From contig CM018689.1 of assembly GCA_009363875.1 (NCBI GenBank), positions 61,517,595 through 61,581,594 of the forward strand: DNA of 64,000 bases, in the 5' to 3' direction. Positions 43,787-55,804 of this stretch are shown here, piece after piece. Made by a program: the position numbers and the translations under genes. Within the stretch, counting starts at the first letter, position 1, and every line of letters begins with the position of its first letter. Below the pieces are notes generated by a model, which saw only the letters and a program-made list of their open reading frames with translations, had not been told where the DNA came from and made no database searches. Origin of the DNA: Mikania micrantha. Taxonomy: Eukaryota; Streptophyta; Magnoliopsida; Asterales; Asteraceae.

Positions 43787-46335
43787 TGTCACACCCTCAA
43801 TTTTCAACTAACAGAATTATACCGTTTGGGACGTGACAAACCAGGATCTCAGATCATTAGACATAACGAAGACCTCTATATGATTTTCAAAGCATACTTT
43901 GGTCTAAAACTGTAATATCAAAGTTCTAGCGTTGCGGAAACGTTTTTAAAACATAAACAACCATAACGGTTTGAAAACTGTAAATTACAATGTAAAGTTT
44001 CAAATGTTCAAATCCAAATAAATGAAATGTAAAATATGCATGCGACTCGATCTCCTAGTCCATGCTTGCTTGCTTGTGTACCTTAGCGTCCTGAGAAAAC
44101 ATGTAAATCAAGTCAACACAAAGGTTGGTGCATACACAGGTTTAAGCATTCACAAATGTTTGAAACAACTGTTTGAACAAAATGTTTGCAGATAACATAA
44201 TCACACATGCATAGTCATGATAGCTAGTCATTTGTACTATTTACAGAAGTGCTCAACACCGAAGCTGACTGATGCATGATGTTGCATGTTTTGCCTTTCC
44301 ACTATTGTCTAGCATAAACAATAGTAATGTGAATTGGCTAGTCAAACACTTGCGTAGATCCCATCTACCAAGTGAGGTTTGTCAAACCTAATAGATCTAT
44401 TTCCAACTACCACGCTTTGCACTACGGCAAACTAAACGGTTCGGAATGTAAGGACTTGTAATGCTATGTTTGCACTTAATATAAACAGCTAACTCATGCA
44501 AGTGATATGTATCTAAAATGTTTGTTGCACATGTTTTCTCCCCCAAAACAGTTAAAATAAGAAAGGGCCGTGTACGCACCTTTGAATGTAGCAGAATGAT
44601 CAAACACACGTGAACTCGCGTAGATAATCCACTACGAAGAATCTGTGTTTAAACAATAACGTTGTGTTATACGTGTCAACACACGTATGTTAGAGTGTTA
44701 GAACTGTGCGTCTATAAGTACGCGTGCCTTTAAAATTGTTTAAATAAAACCATATATGATTTTATTTAAATAAACGTAATTATACGCGATTACGTTTTCG
44801 CGTTAAAATATAAATTTTATTATTTTATTTTGTTCGGGATTTCGTTACGGTTCCAACGCAACTTGAACGGACTAAATCTGAGTTAAAATAAGTGAATTAC
44901 AGGTTAAAAACCAAAATGGTTTTTAAAACCAAAAACCCGGCTGAGGCAGGGTTCGAACCCTGGACCTCCCGAACACCACAAGCATGCCCAAACCAACTCC
45001 TCTATGCTAGATTTCATTAATAGATATTGGTTCTAAATCGTTTTAAGCTCAATCGGCCCAACTCCTTTGTTATACTTAACCAACGCATATGGATTTCAAT
45101 TGATCCATCATTTGAACTCAATCAACTCCCTAACCATAGGGTTTCTATTCCTGAGATCCAACCGACCATAAGAATGGTTTTAATTCGAAAATGAATTAAT
45201 ATAACTTGTTTAATTGGTTGTGTAAATGTTCGAACTTGAGTTCGCCCTTTCCCCATTCAAATTGTTTAAATTCTCGAATGTTAATTAGAAAATCTATAGG
45301 GCTTTCATTAATCTAGGTTTTCCGAAACATTATGTATAAGTTAATTTAATTATATAGCCCATTCAAATAGGAAACCCCAATTCGTTTTTAACTCCAAACC
45401 CTAGAACTTGAAATCCTAGAAATCGTTTTTGTTTCATAAAATCAACATGGGTTTATCCTTCATCGGTGCCTTCAGAAACTAAAAGTAAGGTTTAATTTGA
45501 TTTTTAACTTCGTTTACCCGAAAACCCCCAAATCGGTTTTGTCTAAGAACCCTAGTAATCGTGATCATATAATTCGTGATATGGTTATGAAATTGACAAA
45601 GGTTTTTCCATTAACAGAGAATTTCGAACCTGTCTGTAATGTTTAATTAGATTAACAAATTCATTTGATCCAAAACCCCCAAACGCGATTATAAAATAAA
45701 CCCTAGAACTCGAATCCATTCAAGTTGATGATGACAGTCGAAATTAACATAGGGGTACACTTAATCGGCTATGTTAGAAGGTGTAGGAGTGATTTCTTAC
45801 CTTGTTTGATATCGAATTGTAGTAGATCAACTTTAGGCTTGAGTTTCGGTCGCCCCTTGATCCAATTCGTTGATCACAGCTTCTAGGATTCAATTGATGC
45901 TTGAAATCTCTTCTAAGTGTGCCGACTAGTGTCTCAGTATGTTTAATTTCGTGCCAAATGATCGAATTTCGTGGTTTTGATAACTAATAGTAACGGTTTC
46001 GACTTTTGGTGATTATTTCGGTTTAATTCGACGAGTTAATGATCTCATAACGTATGGAAACTGTTAATAATCATCAATAGAATGATTAAGGTTAATTAAT
46101 TTCGGTTTTTACTTAGTTTTAATGTGAAATTCGATTTTTTTTTTTGATGCTTTAGCCGAATTTTGACCTCAAAATTCTATATTCTAATCTAATTACAACT
46201 TACACTTTGCAATTTTTGGTGTTTATACATTGTTTTATTCCATTCTAATCCTTATAGTTTGATTTCCTATGATTTCGTGCCATTTCCGTTAGTTTTTCGT
46301 TAACGGAGTTAACTCGAAATTGCCGGATTGTCACA
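43787..46335 (-). repeat. Element A, right LTR (5' LTR in element sense), 2549 bp
   Basis: It starts TGTCACACCCTCAATTTTC and ends GGATTGTCACA before the TTGCG duplication. It carries the intact tRNA-like segment at about 44945-45010. Confidence 0.93.
44945..45010 (-). other. tRNA-like / SINE-head-like Pol III promoter inside LTR A
   Basis: On the minus strand TAGAGGAGTTGG (45004-44993) matches the A-box TRGYNNAGNNGG with one mismatch. GGTTCGAACC (44959-44950) matches the B-box, about 33 bp downstream, the spacing of tRNAs and SINEs. The left LTR keeps the A-box (10948-10937) but its B-box end diverges. I see no full cloverleaf, so I do not call a tRNA gene. Confidence 0.4.
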
Positions 46336-46340
46336 TTGCG

Positions 46341-46578
46341 CAGATACAAGATAGAAACACAATGATTCTTTTTGGATAGATTTACTTAGTTAAATTATGG
46401 ACATAACATTGTAATTTAACTTTGTAATTCTATATCATATGTCATGTTAGCATTTCTCATCATACATCATGCGCTATACAAACAATCTGATCATTTGATT
46501 ATCATTCAAGATATCGCGCCCCGGGAACCTTCCGCCCGGCGGGAAAGTCGATCCAGCCCGCCGGCTCGGGGTGTGACA
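46341..46578 (+). mobile_element. Family-C LTR copy 2, 3' end (continues 5825-9705)
   Basis: It resumes CAGATACAAGATAG, as at 21570 of copy 1, then GATATCGCGCCCCGGGAACC and ends GGGGTGTGACA. It is separated from the left part only by element A and its TTGCG duplication. Confidence 0.85.
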
Positions 46579-47121
46579 CATGTGTTGTTTTCAAAACACA
46601 CAACATCAACACATAACAACACAATGTGTTGCAGAACAATACTGTATAACATCATAACGACACAATGTTTCACATAATGTGTACAAAAAGACAACACACT
46701 ATCGTATTCAATAATAGCACATACTAAAACATAATATCACATCCCTTAAATTTCAAATTTTTTATCACCTTCTTCATTGTCTAAAATAACAGGGTTTGTT
46801 CATCAGCCATAACTAGCAAAAATCAAAGGGTGGTGTCGGATTGAAATCTAATTTGGTCATCGATGAGCGTGAAGCACAAAAAATTTGGATTGAATCTTTA
46901 ATTTCGGAAACTGAATCTCATTTTTTTCGTAAAACCATGATATCATCAAATCAAAAAACAAAGAAATCCCTAACTTGCCCTTTTGATAACCGTAAATCCC
47001 TTTTAATTAAATTTTTAACCAATTTTTAATCCCAACCCTTGATCTTAGCAGTTAGCACATCAATGGCCCAGATTTTTCACACACTTCTTACAAAAGTAAC
47101 CATTTGTACAATAACCTTACT

Positions 47122-47123
<2 letters not shown>
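46579..47123. other. AT-rich spacer, no gene seen
   Basis: Reiterated ACACAATG/AACACATAA words occur at 46580-46700, then unremarkable AT-rich DNA up to a (TA)n run at 47124-47159. Small open frames show no family features. Confidence 0.5.
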
Positions 47124-47159
<36 letters not shown>

Positions 47160-47162
<3 letters not shown>

Positions 47163-48612
47163 AGGGATATTTTAAGAAGGCAAAAAACCATGAGAAGTGT
47201 GAGAAGCCACGAGAATGTGACACGTGTATTTTAGGGTAAAGGGTATAAACGTCAACATATAAATGGAGGCTGCACATGCAAGTCACATGTTAATTCCACC
47301 AAATTTTTTAAACGTATGTAACTATTTTATACGTTAAATTTTTTTAAAAAAAATTACACCATAAAATCACAAATTTCTTTACCTTTCTAACGAGTATAAT
47401 ATTGTTATATTTAACAATAGAAAAAGAACAAACCTGATTGTTCTTGAAACTTGTGCGTTTTTATGGTGTTTTCATATTGTTTGTGAAACTAGACGTTTTA
47501 TGGTGTTTTGAACATAAACAAAACACAACGTTTTTTAATTGCGTCATTTACACATGACGTTTTATGGTGTTTCTGTACTGTGTAATTTTCACAGACATTT
47601 TATGGTGTTTTGAATTGTAATTTTATTTATGGTGTTTTTGAACTGTAATTTTATTTATGGTGTTTTTGAACTGTAATTTTATTCATGGTGTTTTTGGACT
47701 GTATAATTTTACACATTGTGTTTTATGACGTTTTTGAAAACTAAAAAACATGTCGCTCTAAACTTTGTGTTTTTACACATTTAAGTTTAAAACGTCATGT
47801 ATAAAATGTTTATGAACCAGGTGTTTTTGTTATGGTGTTTTTCAAATGTTTATGAAATATAGTGATTTATGGTGTTTTTAGTATTCAAAAACACCATAAA
47901 AATGCCTGGTCTTAGTTTCATGAATATTCGAACACAAAAACACCATAAAATGTTAACACCATAAACACAATAACATATCTTGAAAAAACGCCATAAACAA
48001 TAAAATATCTCGAAAAAACATCATAAACTAAGTTAAAAACAACACGTACAAACTTAGGTGTCTATGGTGTTTTTCGTTTTCAAAAACACCAAAAAATGCC
48101 CTCTTTTAGTTTTATTAACATGCAAACACCAAAAAATAACATAAAATGTTAACATCATAAACACCATAAAATATCTTTGAAAACACCATAAAACATACAT
48201 ATGTGTAAAAAAACACCATAAAAGATCAGTTTCGTATATATTGGAAAAACACCATAAACATATGGTTCGTGAAACTCATTTTAGGTTGTTATTTTAATTT
48301 TAAAAAATATACTAATATTATACTCATTAGAAAGATAAAAAATGCTCGATTTTATGGTGTAATTTTTTTAAAAAAATACTAATGTATAAAAAAGTTATGA
48401 ACGTTTAAAAAAGATGGAGGAAAATGCATGTGACTTGCATGTGCAGGTTTTTGGCTAGATCTTCCCATTCTACCCCTCCTGATGGTTTTAACTTATAACT
48501 ATTTACGAAAGTACCACCAAATTAATCTCAACCACAAAACCAATTGATCTAATGGTTGAGATCCCTTCTCACACTTCTCATGGTTTTAAAACTTTTTAGC
48601 CAAACCTTATAC
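47160..48612. mobile_element. (TA)n-bounded long foldback element, full-length copy
   Basis: (TA)n lies on both sides (47124-47159 and 48613-48636). The ends share AACCATGAGAAGTGTGAGAAG in inverted orientation. Subterminal arms 47265-47412 and 48290-48448 are inverted (CTGCACATGCAAGTCACATG). The interior repeats TTTTATGGTGTTTTT on the left and AACACCATAAAA on the right, so the element folds into one long imperfect stem. Same family as 4646-5822. Confidence 0.78.
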
Positions 48613-48636
48613 TATATATATATATATATATATATA

Positions 48637-49062
48637 GGGGAAGGTTCCCCTAAAAAGTGTATTTTGCCTAAGAAGGCTAAGAAGGATTTTTAAAAAATTG
48701 AAAACCGACTCAAACAAACTCCGAATTAACTCATTTTTGCGTCATTGGAACCGTCTTGTCGAACCTTAAACCCGGAACGTTAAAACCCAAACCATAAACC
48801 ATAATACTAAAACCTAAACTTTAAACTCAAACAATAAAGCCTAAAGATAAAACCTAAAAGTTAAAAATCAAGCCCTAAAACCTAAACTTTATAGATAAAC
48901 TTTAAATCTAAAACTTAAAAGCTAATATTATAGAGTTCGACGATACGGTTCCAATGCCATCAAAATGAGCTTAATCGGAGTCCGTTTGGGTCGGTTTTAA
49001 ATGTTTTAAAAATCCTTTTTAGCCTTCTTAGGCAAAATACACTTTTTATTTGATCCTACCCC
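48637..49062. mobile_element. (TA)n-bounded foldback element, 426 bp
   Basis: Arms of about 125 bp (48650-48775 and about 48930-49045) both contain GTGTATTTTGCCTAAGAAGG. Between them is a run of AAACCTAAA-type words. (TA)n borders it on both sides and it shares the left (TA)n with the preceding element. Confidence 0.8.
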
Positions 49063-49310
49063 TATATATATATATATATATATTTGTGTGTATTTACGTT
49101 GTATTGATTTCTTTTTGGCTCTCGATCAAATACACAAAAACAGAATACGGTTACTTCTTTCATATCGAATTGAAGAACATTCACAAAATTGATCAAATCT
49201 AATTCCGGCAAATAGTTTAATGTATTAAGTTTTGAGTAACTTTGTTGAGATAATAAGATTGAAAGAGCATGAAATACTTGTTTATCTTAGACATCAATCC
49301 TTCTTTGATG

Positions 49311-49362
<52 letters not shown>

Positions 49363-49612
49363 TAGCTAGTTATGTTATGTTATATTAATATTAATATTAA
49401 TATTATATAACCTAGTATTTATTTATTTTAAAAAATGAGTCCCGTGTTGAATGAAGTCGGTGCCGTTGTTTGGAAATAGGATTGTTGGAGTGGATAAGGT
49501 GTTCGCTTACCATTATTTCATTATCATCACGGATGATGATTGATGATCATCAGATCCCTGTCCAGCAACCAAGGCATTCCATCTTCAATCTCCGCTCTTG
49601 CTAAACTTTAAT

Positions 49613-49648
<36 letters not shown>

Positions 49649-49737
49649 CATGTATATGAATGACTAAATCTTGTCACTTTTTGGAACGTGGATTCTATAA
49701 AACCCTGTAATAACTCTGTATGAATGAATTATTATAG
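49063..49737. other. Microsatellite-rich DNA upstream of the TSSC4-like exons
   Basis: (TA)n occurs at 49063-49082 and 49312-49358, and (TATATG)n at about 49613-49650. No further TSSC4 exon is recognisable here, though a non-coding leader or short exon could be missed. Confidence 0.5.
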
Positions 49738-50267
49738 GAAGACGCATATGATAAGATGGCACAAGGAAGGGTCGATCCTTTATATATGAAGGATCTCATG
49801 AAGCTGCAAAAACACGACAATGATGCATCAGCTAGTGATGATGAACCCATCTTATATGCAGAAGCATCTGAACAAGGTGGGTATTATAAGAATACAAAAA
49901 ATAAAATAAAATATATATATGATGAGGTGGCAAAGCTTAGTACCTAAGCATCAGAAAACGGACCTGGCGTTCCAGATTACATTTTAAACCCTTCAAAGTA
50001 CAGGCGATATGCTTTTGATGATTGTTTACATGATAGCGAAGCTTAGAGTTGTTGGAGCAAATTAAGAAATCACCAAAACATGGCCTTGTGGAGCAAAAAT
50101 CGTCACTAGTTTTTATTCCAAGGAAAAAGAGAGGTGATGCAGGGTCAGGATGTAACAGTCAGGAACAGCTTAAGCAACCATCTACTCAAGCATGCTCTAC
50201 CACTGGCATTGCTGCAGTAGCTGATGACATGTTTCTACTCAAAAAGCTAGGCATCATAAGCCAATAG
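49738..50267 (+). pseudogene. TSSC4-like (U5 snRNP-associated) gene, 3' exons with a frameshift
   Basis: Exon 49738-49876 (acceptor ATTATAG, donor GTGGGT) encodes EDAYDKMAQGRVDPLYMKDL. Exon 49949 onward is phase-compatible (G|CA) and encodes ASENGPGVPDYILNPSKYRRYAFDD. VPDY-NP-x-KY-x-Y-xFD is the hallmark of the TSSC4 domain, found in U5 snRNP assembly factors and in plant 'midasin-like' proteins. The frame then meets TAG at 50044-50046. A +1/-1 shift there opens SLELLEQIKKSPKHG and SLVFIPRKK to the stop at 50265-50267. This is either a broken gene or an exon boundary I misjudge. Upstream exons are not visible. In Arabidopsis the gene next to SUVH4 (At5g13970, from memory) is of this kind, matching SUVH4 nearby here. 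Confidence 0.55.
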
Positions 50268-50831
50268 CGGTCTAAAATAGTCCTATTTGATGATGTTTCT
50301 TCATGTTATGTTACATCATATGGTCTCTTTATTCTTTTTAACTTGAGAACGTTAGCAAAGTCAAACTTGTTTGGTTTTCTTTTCCTGTATAAGAGTAGAC
50401 GATTGCCATGCTTTTCTTGGTTAGTCATTTCCTTGTGTGTACTTTCCTTCCTTCTTTTTTTTTTTTTACTGTCAAATATAAAAATAAAAAAAAAAATACA
50501 TGGTTGTTTTCCTCCTATATTATATGTCCTAAAAAGGTTCAGGCAATGCCCAGTTAGGCACGTGGATGGATTGTAAGAACACGTGCAGCAGTTAAAACAG
50601 TTAAATTTTCATGTCAACCAAAGCAATCAGTTTTATTATATGGTATAAAGCCTCAACTATATATAACAATCATTGATGCAAAAACCAAAGATACATAAAC
50701 CAAATGATTATGGGGTATAACAACTATACTTACTGTGTCATCGCTATAAACCAGTATCTGGTGATTTATCCACACAGCCTGTACAACAAGAACGGACGGG
50801 GCCAATCAATATTTTAAAGCAGAAGGGAGGC

Positions 50832-51988
50832 CTACAACTTATCTGCAATCCTGAGCATTGCATCTGCAAGCTTGTTAAGAACTGAAAAAAGGCTATGCGC
50901 ATCATCTTTGCGTTGTTCCCTGTCTAACTGAGAGTTTGTGTTCTGAATTTCCAGCTGGGAGCTAAGCAATCTGCCGTTCCTTTCCATGGCTTCAATCAAT
51001 TGCTTCTGGAGAGACATTTCTTCTGCATCTCTCTTCCTCTTCCTTTCTTCAGGTCTAGGGCTAGGGCTAGGGCTAGTTTCTTTATGTGCATCAAAAACAG
51101 GTGCTTTTAGTTAACCACAGTTCCAACAATCTCAACTGATTAGATGTAGGTAGCTAAAGCCCAAAATGGAGAATCTTGATCCCCACACAAACAGATTAGC
51201 TTAGCTTAGCTTAGTTCAATTACAGCTTACAACTTTTATAAAAAGCCTACTTACCTGCTGCTGCAGCTGGAGGTGGAGGTGGAAGCCGAACCCCTTGAGA
51301 GAATGACTCATGTTCTGTGGCTGCATAATAACCAGTTAGCAAATACTTTAATTATTATTAAACTAAACAAGCAATTACCTGAAATTGGAGCAGGATCATC
51401 TTTGCCCATGGGGTCGTCGGGAAACAAGTCATCATCTGTAGCCGCCGTCCTTCCACTATCAAACACGACCTCCTTCTCTGTCTCAGGCTGAGGCTGAGGC
51501 TGAGGCTGAGACGGCGCTAGGGACAGGACCAACCCTGCAGGAGTAGGCGTAGGCGTTGCTGAAGAACCATCGAGTATGTCATACACCTCTCTATCAAAAA
51601 ACCCTGGCAACTTCCTTTCTCTCCTCAGATCATTCCTCATCACCCAGAAAGATTCAGCCTCCTCTTTGATCTGAGACTCCCACTCCTTGATTTTCTTGAA
51701 ATCTCCGGCCAGATTGCTCCATCTTTTCCGGCATTGAACAGGCCCGCGGTTAACCCCATGACGCTTACAGTAAGAGGAAACGGAGGACCACTTGGGTTCC
51801 ACCTGAGACTGAGACGAACCCAAAGCCCGGCCCCTGCGAACCCGATTCTCTGCGACCCTCTTGCCCTGAATCAACACAAGCAACTCCTGCCTCGTCCACC
51901 GGGGCAACCTCGGGGCCTTGCTCAGTTCATCGTCGGCGCCGGTGGTAGGGAGGACGACGGGGGCGAGAGTCAATCGCTCAAGCGCCAT
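50832..51988 (-). CDS. ASR3: ASR3-like trihelix transcriptional repressor
   Basis: Three exons: 51379-51988 (ATG at 51988), 51255-51320 and 50832-51103. All have GT..AG borders and compatible phases, giving 315 residues. The trihelix (GT/Myb-like) DNA-binding domain spans about residues 27-139, with the regularly spaced Trp at 31, 67 and 90 and the fourth-helix region through FFDREVYDIL. An EAR-type repression motif, LVLSL, lies at 153-157. TPTPTP and QPQPQPQP repeats follow. The C-terminus (DAEEMSLQKQLIEAMERN...LADAMLRIADKL) is a likely dimerising coiled coil. Arabidopsis ASR3 is a nuclear EAR-containing repressor of immune genes downstream of MPK4 (known). Start: an in-frame GTG lies just upstream, but ATG 51988 begins the conserved MALE-x-L. 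No defects seen. Confidence 0.88.
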
Positions 51989-52088
51989 CAAGTGCACGTC
52001 ACTTTTAACGGTTACCCTGTAACGGCGTTTTGGGGGTCCTTTCCGTTTAGAGGGTCAGGTCATGTCATGGTTTTAGGGATAGATTAGT

Positions 52089-53473
52089 GCTAATGACTTC
52101 CTTTCCTACCCACAATCAACTCTCGTTTTTCTTCTATTAATATTAATATTATAATAATAATAATAATTTCTTCAATACTAATACTAATAATATAATCTAA
52201 TAATAATTAAAGAGGAGGTGGCCTAGTCTTATCTCCGAAAGGACACCCCGCCACTCAACCATCTTTACGTATTTATTATTATTATTTTTATTTTTATATT
52301 ATTATTATTATTATTATTATTTATTTATTTATTATTATTAACTTAATGTCGCTTTCTTAGACACTGTCTGAGATTTCATCTAAAAATTAACTTATTGACT
52401 TTTTCAAAAAGTTAATAAGTGAATAAGTTGTTTGATAAACCTAAAAGAACTTCTGAAAATAACTTTTTGTAAAAGGGTGATAAGTTGTTTTTGAAAAGCT
52501 AAAAATTCTAGCTTTTCAAAATGACTTGTGACTTATTGACGTAAAATTACAAAAATATCACATTATTTACCCAATAACATTAAAATAATGTTAATAAAAA
52601 AGTCTTTTTTTGTCATTTTGAAAATTAATTGTAGAAAAGCTAATCCAAACACATTTTTAAAAACTTCATTTCAAAAAATCATAAGTTAATAAACATTTTT
52701 AACAAAAAGTCATTTTAAAGAAAATAAACAATCCCAAACAGGACCTTAGTCTTAGTGCACGTTGTTTGGAATTCTATTTGAAACTAACTTATTAACTTAT
52801 TGGCTTTATAAAAAAGTCAATAAGTTAAAAAAATGTTTGGTAATGTCAATAAGTAGCTTTTAAAATGATTTTTAACTTTTTGATAGAATAAGCTAAAAAT
52901 TAATCCCAACACTTTTTTTCAAAACTAATCCAAACATCTTTATTGACTTTTTGACTATTCACATATCAAAAATTAATCTACACTTTTTTAGAAACTTCAT
53001 TTTAAAAACTCATAAGTTAATAAGTACTTCTGATAAAAAAAAAATCCTTTTAAACCTAAATAAGCAATCCCAAACATGCCTTTTCCTACAAAAAAAAAAG
53101 CTGCTTTAATCATTTTTGTTTTACAAGAAGCACATCATGTAATGTAAGTAATGCCAATTACCATATCAACTTTTTCTTTCTTTCTTTCTAGCTAACTAAT
53201 AAAATAGCATTTATTAACACCACAACTGCTTTAAAACTCGTACAACAAACAATAAGCATACCTAATAAAAAAATCTCACTAATAATAAGGTATGCGCTTT
53301 AAAACTCATCATGTCCACAATTACAGAATTATCAACTCGCAATATCAAATCAGATCATACTAGAGTTTAATATAAATAAAAATAAAAATAAACAAACACT
53401 ATCATATATATATATATATTTTATGATTATTATTATTTTACAAAAGAAGGGGATGAAGCATTATCCTCAATAA
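52089..53473. other. Intergenic: microsatellites and two tandem AT-rich MITE-like repeats
   Basis: (TAA)n/(ATT)n runs occur at about 52137-52340. Then 52363-52743 and 52744-53090 share phrases such as AATAAGTT, GCTTTTCAAAA, CAATCCCAAACA and 'AAACTCATAAGTTAATAA', so they look like two diverged copies of one MITE. No gene is seen to 53473. Confidence 0.5.
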
Positions 53474-55092
53474 TTAATACAATCTTTTTCGGCATTCTGA
53501 TGTCCCACAATGACATGGCAGCATCCTTACTTTACCATTGTTGTCTACAACACTGTCAAGGGCGTAACCATAGTCATATGTGAGTTCCTGTTTCAAACAA
53601 CAAAACAATTTATCTCGTTAACCCACCCCAAACTACTAAAAATAGAAATATATTAATTAATTAATTAACAAATAAGATAGATACCTGCATGGGGGGTATG
53701 TTATCAGAAGCAAACAGAACTATTCTTGCTAGTTTCAAGTCATGGTGTGAGCTTAAAACACACTGTACAAAAAGGTTTGGGTCACAACTGTGGTTAATGA
53801 ACCTTGCAACATTTCCAATACGTCCTGCATCTATGCAGAACTCGGGCTCGGGCTCCAGCATGCTGTTTTTAAAACCAACCGCTTCAACACTTAAACATTC
53901 AGATACATCTCCCAATCTCCTCTGAAATGGAAAACCCTTCACTCAGGCTTTACCATACAAAACCATAGCATTATGAATTAGTTAACTCACCTCTCGTCCT
54001 CCAATCCCCTTCATTGTTTGCCAGCAATCAATTTCAAATATATAATCATTTTCGCCAACATTGTCCAGCTCATTTGTCCTCCTGAGCTCCCCAATATATT
54101 CACATACTGGTGCACCTGACGGGATAAAATCTTTGGTTTTCACAGCCCACCCTCTGTCACCGGTACGGAAAACCTGTTTAAACAACCATCAACTAAGCTT
54201 GCATGTGTCATTTCAAGATTGATTCTGGAGGTAGTGTAAGAACAACCTCAAGTTGATATTTTATTCCTCGCTGGGATATGCGATTAATGCAACCAGGTCC
54301 ACATCGACAGTTTGGCCCACATTCAAACACAACATCCTTTGCTTCAATCAATCTGGAACATTATAATAAACTCACAACACGAGAAACAAAATAGCAACTT
54401 ACTAGGGTTAATTACTAACCTGCCCCCATTGCTTCGTACATATGGAAAATCAACACCGTTAAGTCTAGCACAAGAACAGGTCTTTGGATTTTTACAATAA
54501 CCTTTGCAATCACATCCATCTGCATTTGGAGGGAGTTTCAGATTACTGAAAACTTGATTATGCTTCGTATAAGTAAATCCTATCATTTTCAAACAACTTG
54601 AGGTGTTAGTAAAACTAAACCAAACAAAATCTAGTAAGCTACAAGTTGTGACTCTTGTATAGTTTAACTTACCAGTAATAGTGGTATCATCAATTGTATT
54701 GACAGCAGGTATATGCATATCTTCTTGACCTTCAGTTATATCCAGGCATGCCAACCTTGAAAAGGTATTCATGGAAATGAGTTCATCTGTATAGAGTTAA
54801 TATAAAACAAAACCATTTTCACAACCATGTATTAGGTCATACATGGGTGATTTAACAGGAACCCTTAAACGCCCATTACTGCACTGAACCTGTATTAAAA
54901 TGAAATGCCACTATTAATTAGAGATCTAAAAATAGCATAATATATAATGTCATGTATTAAACTGATCACCAGAAACACCAATAATCAATTAACCTGATTG
55001 CTTGTCAATTTAGGCTGCCCTTCAAGTCGTTCCAGGCGATACTTATACACAACAAAACCAGATACACCTTCTGCAGGCCAGCATTCAGACAC
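53474..55092 (-). CDS. SUVH4: SUVH4/KRYPTONITE-type histone H3K9 methyltransferase, 3' half (pre-SET, SET, post-SET)
   Basis: Minus-strand exons with GT..AG borders: 54994-55092; about 54855-54889 (donor unsure); 54673-54786; 54420-54579; 54247-54352; 53991-54173; 53695-53921; 53474-53587 (stop TAA 53474-53476). In order they encode the end of the SRA region (GVSGFVVYKYRLERLEGQP), pre-SET cysteines (GCDCKGYCKNPKTCSC, CGPNCRCGPGC), and SET (DRGWAVKTKDFIPSGAPVCE, NHSCDPNLFVQ, ELTYDYGYALD). Post-SET is CHCGTSECRKRLY. The protein puts H3K9me2 on silent DNA and, through SRA, couples it to CMT3-dependent non-CG methylation. The N-terminus and most of SRA are not seen upstream, where copia DNA fills 55.5-64 kb. 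The gene is either truncated or holds a giant TE-filled intron. SET residues look intact. Confidence 0.88.
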
Positions 55093-55500
55093 CTAAACCA
55101 CAATACATGCACAAATGACCTCAATTATACACACCTATCTAACTAAATGAAAACTAAAAAGTACATCTCAATAAAAAAAATGCCGCCTTAGGCTGCTTCA
55201 CGCAATACTGATCATTGTAAATTGTACTAGTTGCACTCCATGGATGGAGGTCATAGCAGCCAAACCACGTTTAATCTTGTGTCTAATCTTTTCAATTACT
55301 TTCTGTTTGTGTGCGAGTGTTTGATACCCTAACCAGGCATGCTTTTCTTAACCAAGGTCACTGTGAGGGTATATAGGAACAACCAAGCATTACATAACAT
55401 ATTCTTTCCATCATAAACTACTTTTGTTTTAGAAAAAAAATTCAACCTTAGTAGCACAATAAGGGTCTAATATAGTGTACGTTTTGCCAAAAGAAAAAAG
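55093..55500. other. SUVH4 intron or flank, nothing certain
   Basis: No SRA exon could be recognised. A short open stretch around 55180-55270 on the minus strand resembles no family I know. Confidence 0.4.
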
Positions 55501-55804
55501 TGTTGGTGTGTGATAGTTAATTCTGATAATAATGAAGACTTGATGTGCAAGTCTTAGCCGCCAAGTTTCATATTTACTTTGTTTAATTTATTATTTGTTT
55601 ACTTAAAGCTTGATTGTTCCTAAAGTGTAGGAGTAAGAGTCCGTACATGTTTCTTATTTTAGAAAGTAGTCTATTATAAATAGAGGTAGGATTTTGTAAT
55701 CAAAATTATTCAATATTCAATAAAAGGAAGAAAAGAGTCGAAGTTAGTTCACCATAAAAAACTATGTAATTTCTTCCTTATTTCTAACAAATGGTATCAG
55801 AACC
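55501..55804 (+). mobile_element. Short LTR (289 bp) with adjoining PBS, copia-like
   Basis: TGTTGGTGTGTGATAG at 55501 to TTTCTAACA at 55789, followed 2 bp later by TGGTATCAGAACC (55792-55804), a near match to the initiator-Met primer site. There is a TATA-like TCTATTATAAATAGAG near 55669. No matching partner LTR is visible in the window, so it is a fragment or its partner lies outside. Confidence 0.65.

Larger units (their letters stand above)
9706..46335 (-). mobile_element. Ty3/gypsy chromovirus-type LTR retrotransposon A, interrupted by element B
   Basis: LTRs lie at 9706-12284 and 43787-46335, and the 5-bp TSD TTGCG at 9701-9705 and 46336-46340. The element reads on the minus strand. 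The primer-binding site (TGGTATCAGAGC, initiator-Met tRNA) is just inside the right LTR, followed leftward by ORF0, then gag-protease-RT-RNase H-integrase. Element B sits inside integrase. Excluding B, element A is about 11.2 kb. Every coding defect I found is a single transition to a stop codon, so the copy is dead but well preserved. The proteins match the Tekay/Del-like branch as I remember it. Confidence 0.93.

Noticed and set aside
44945..45010. Genuine tRNA gene
   Set aside because: A- and B-boxes are present but I cannot draw acceptor and anticodon stems, and the sequence is duplicated in LTRs; kept only as tRNA-like.
55180..55270. Possible SRA exon of SUVH4
   Set aside because: The minus-strand translation has no recognisable SRA motif, and borders and phase are unclear.
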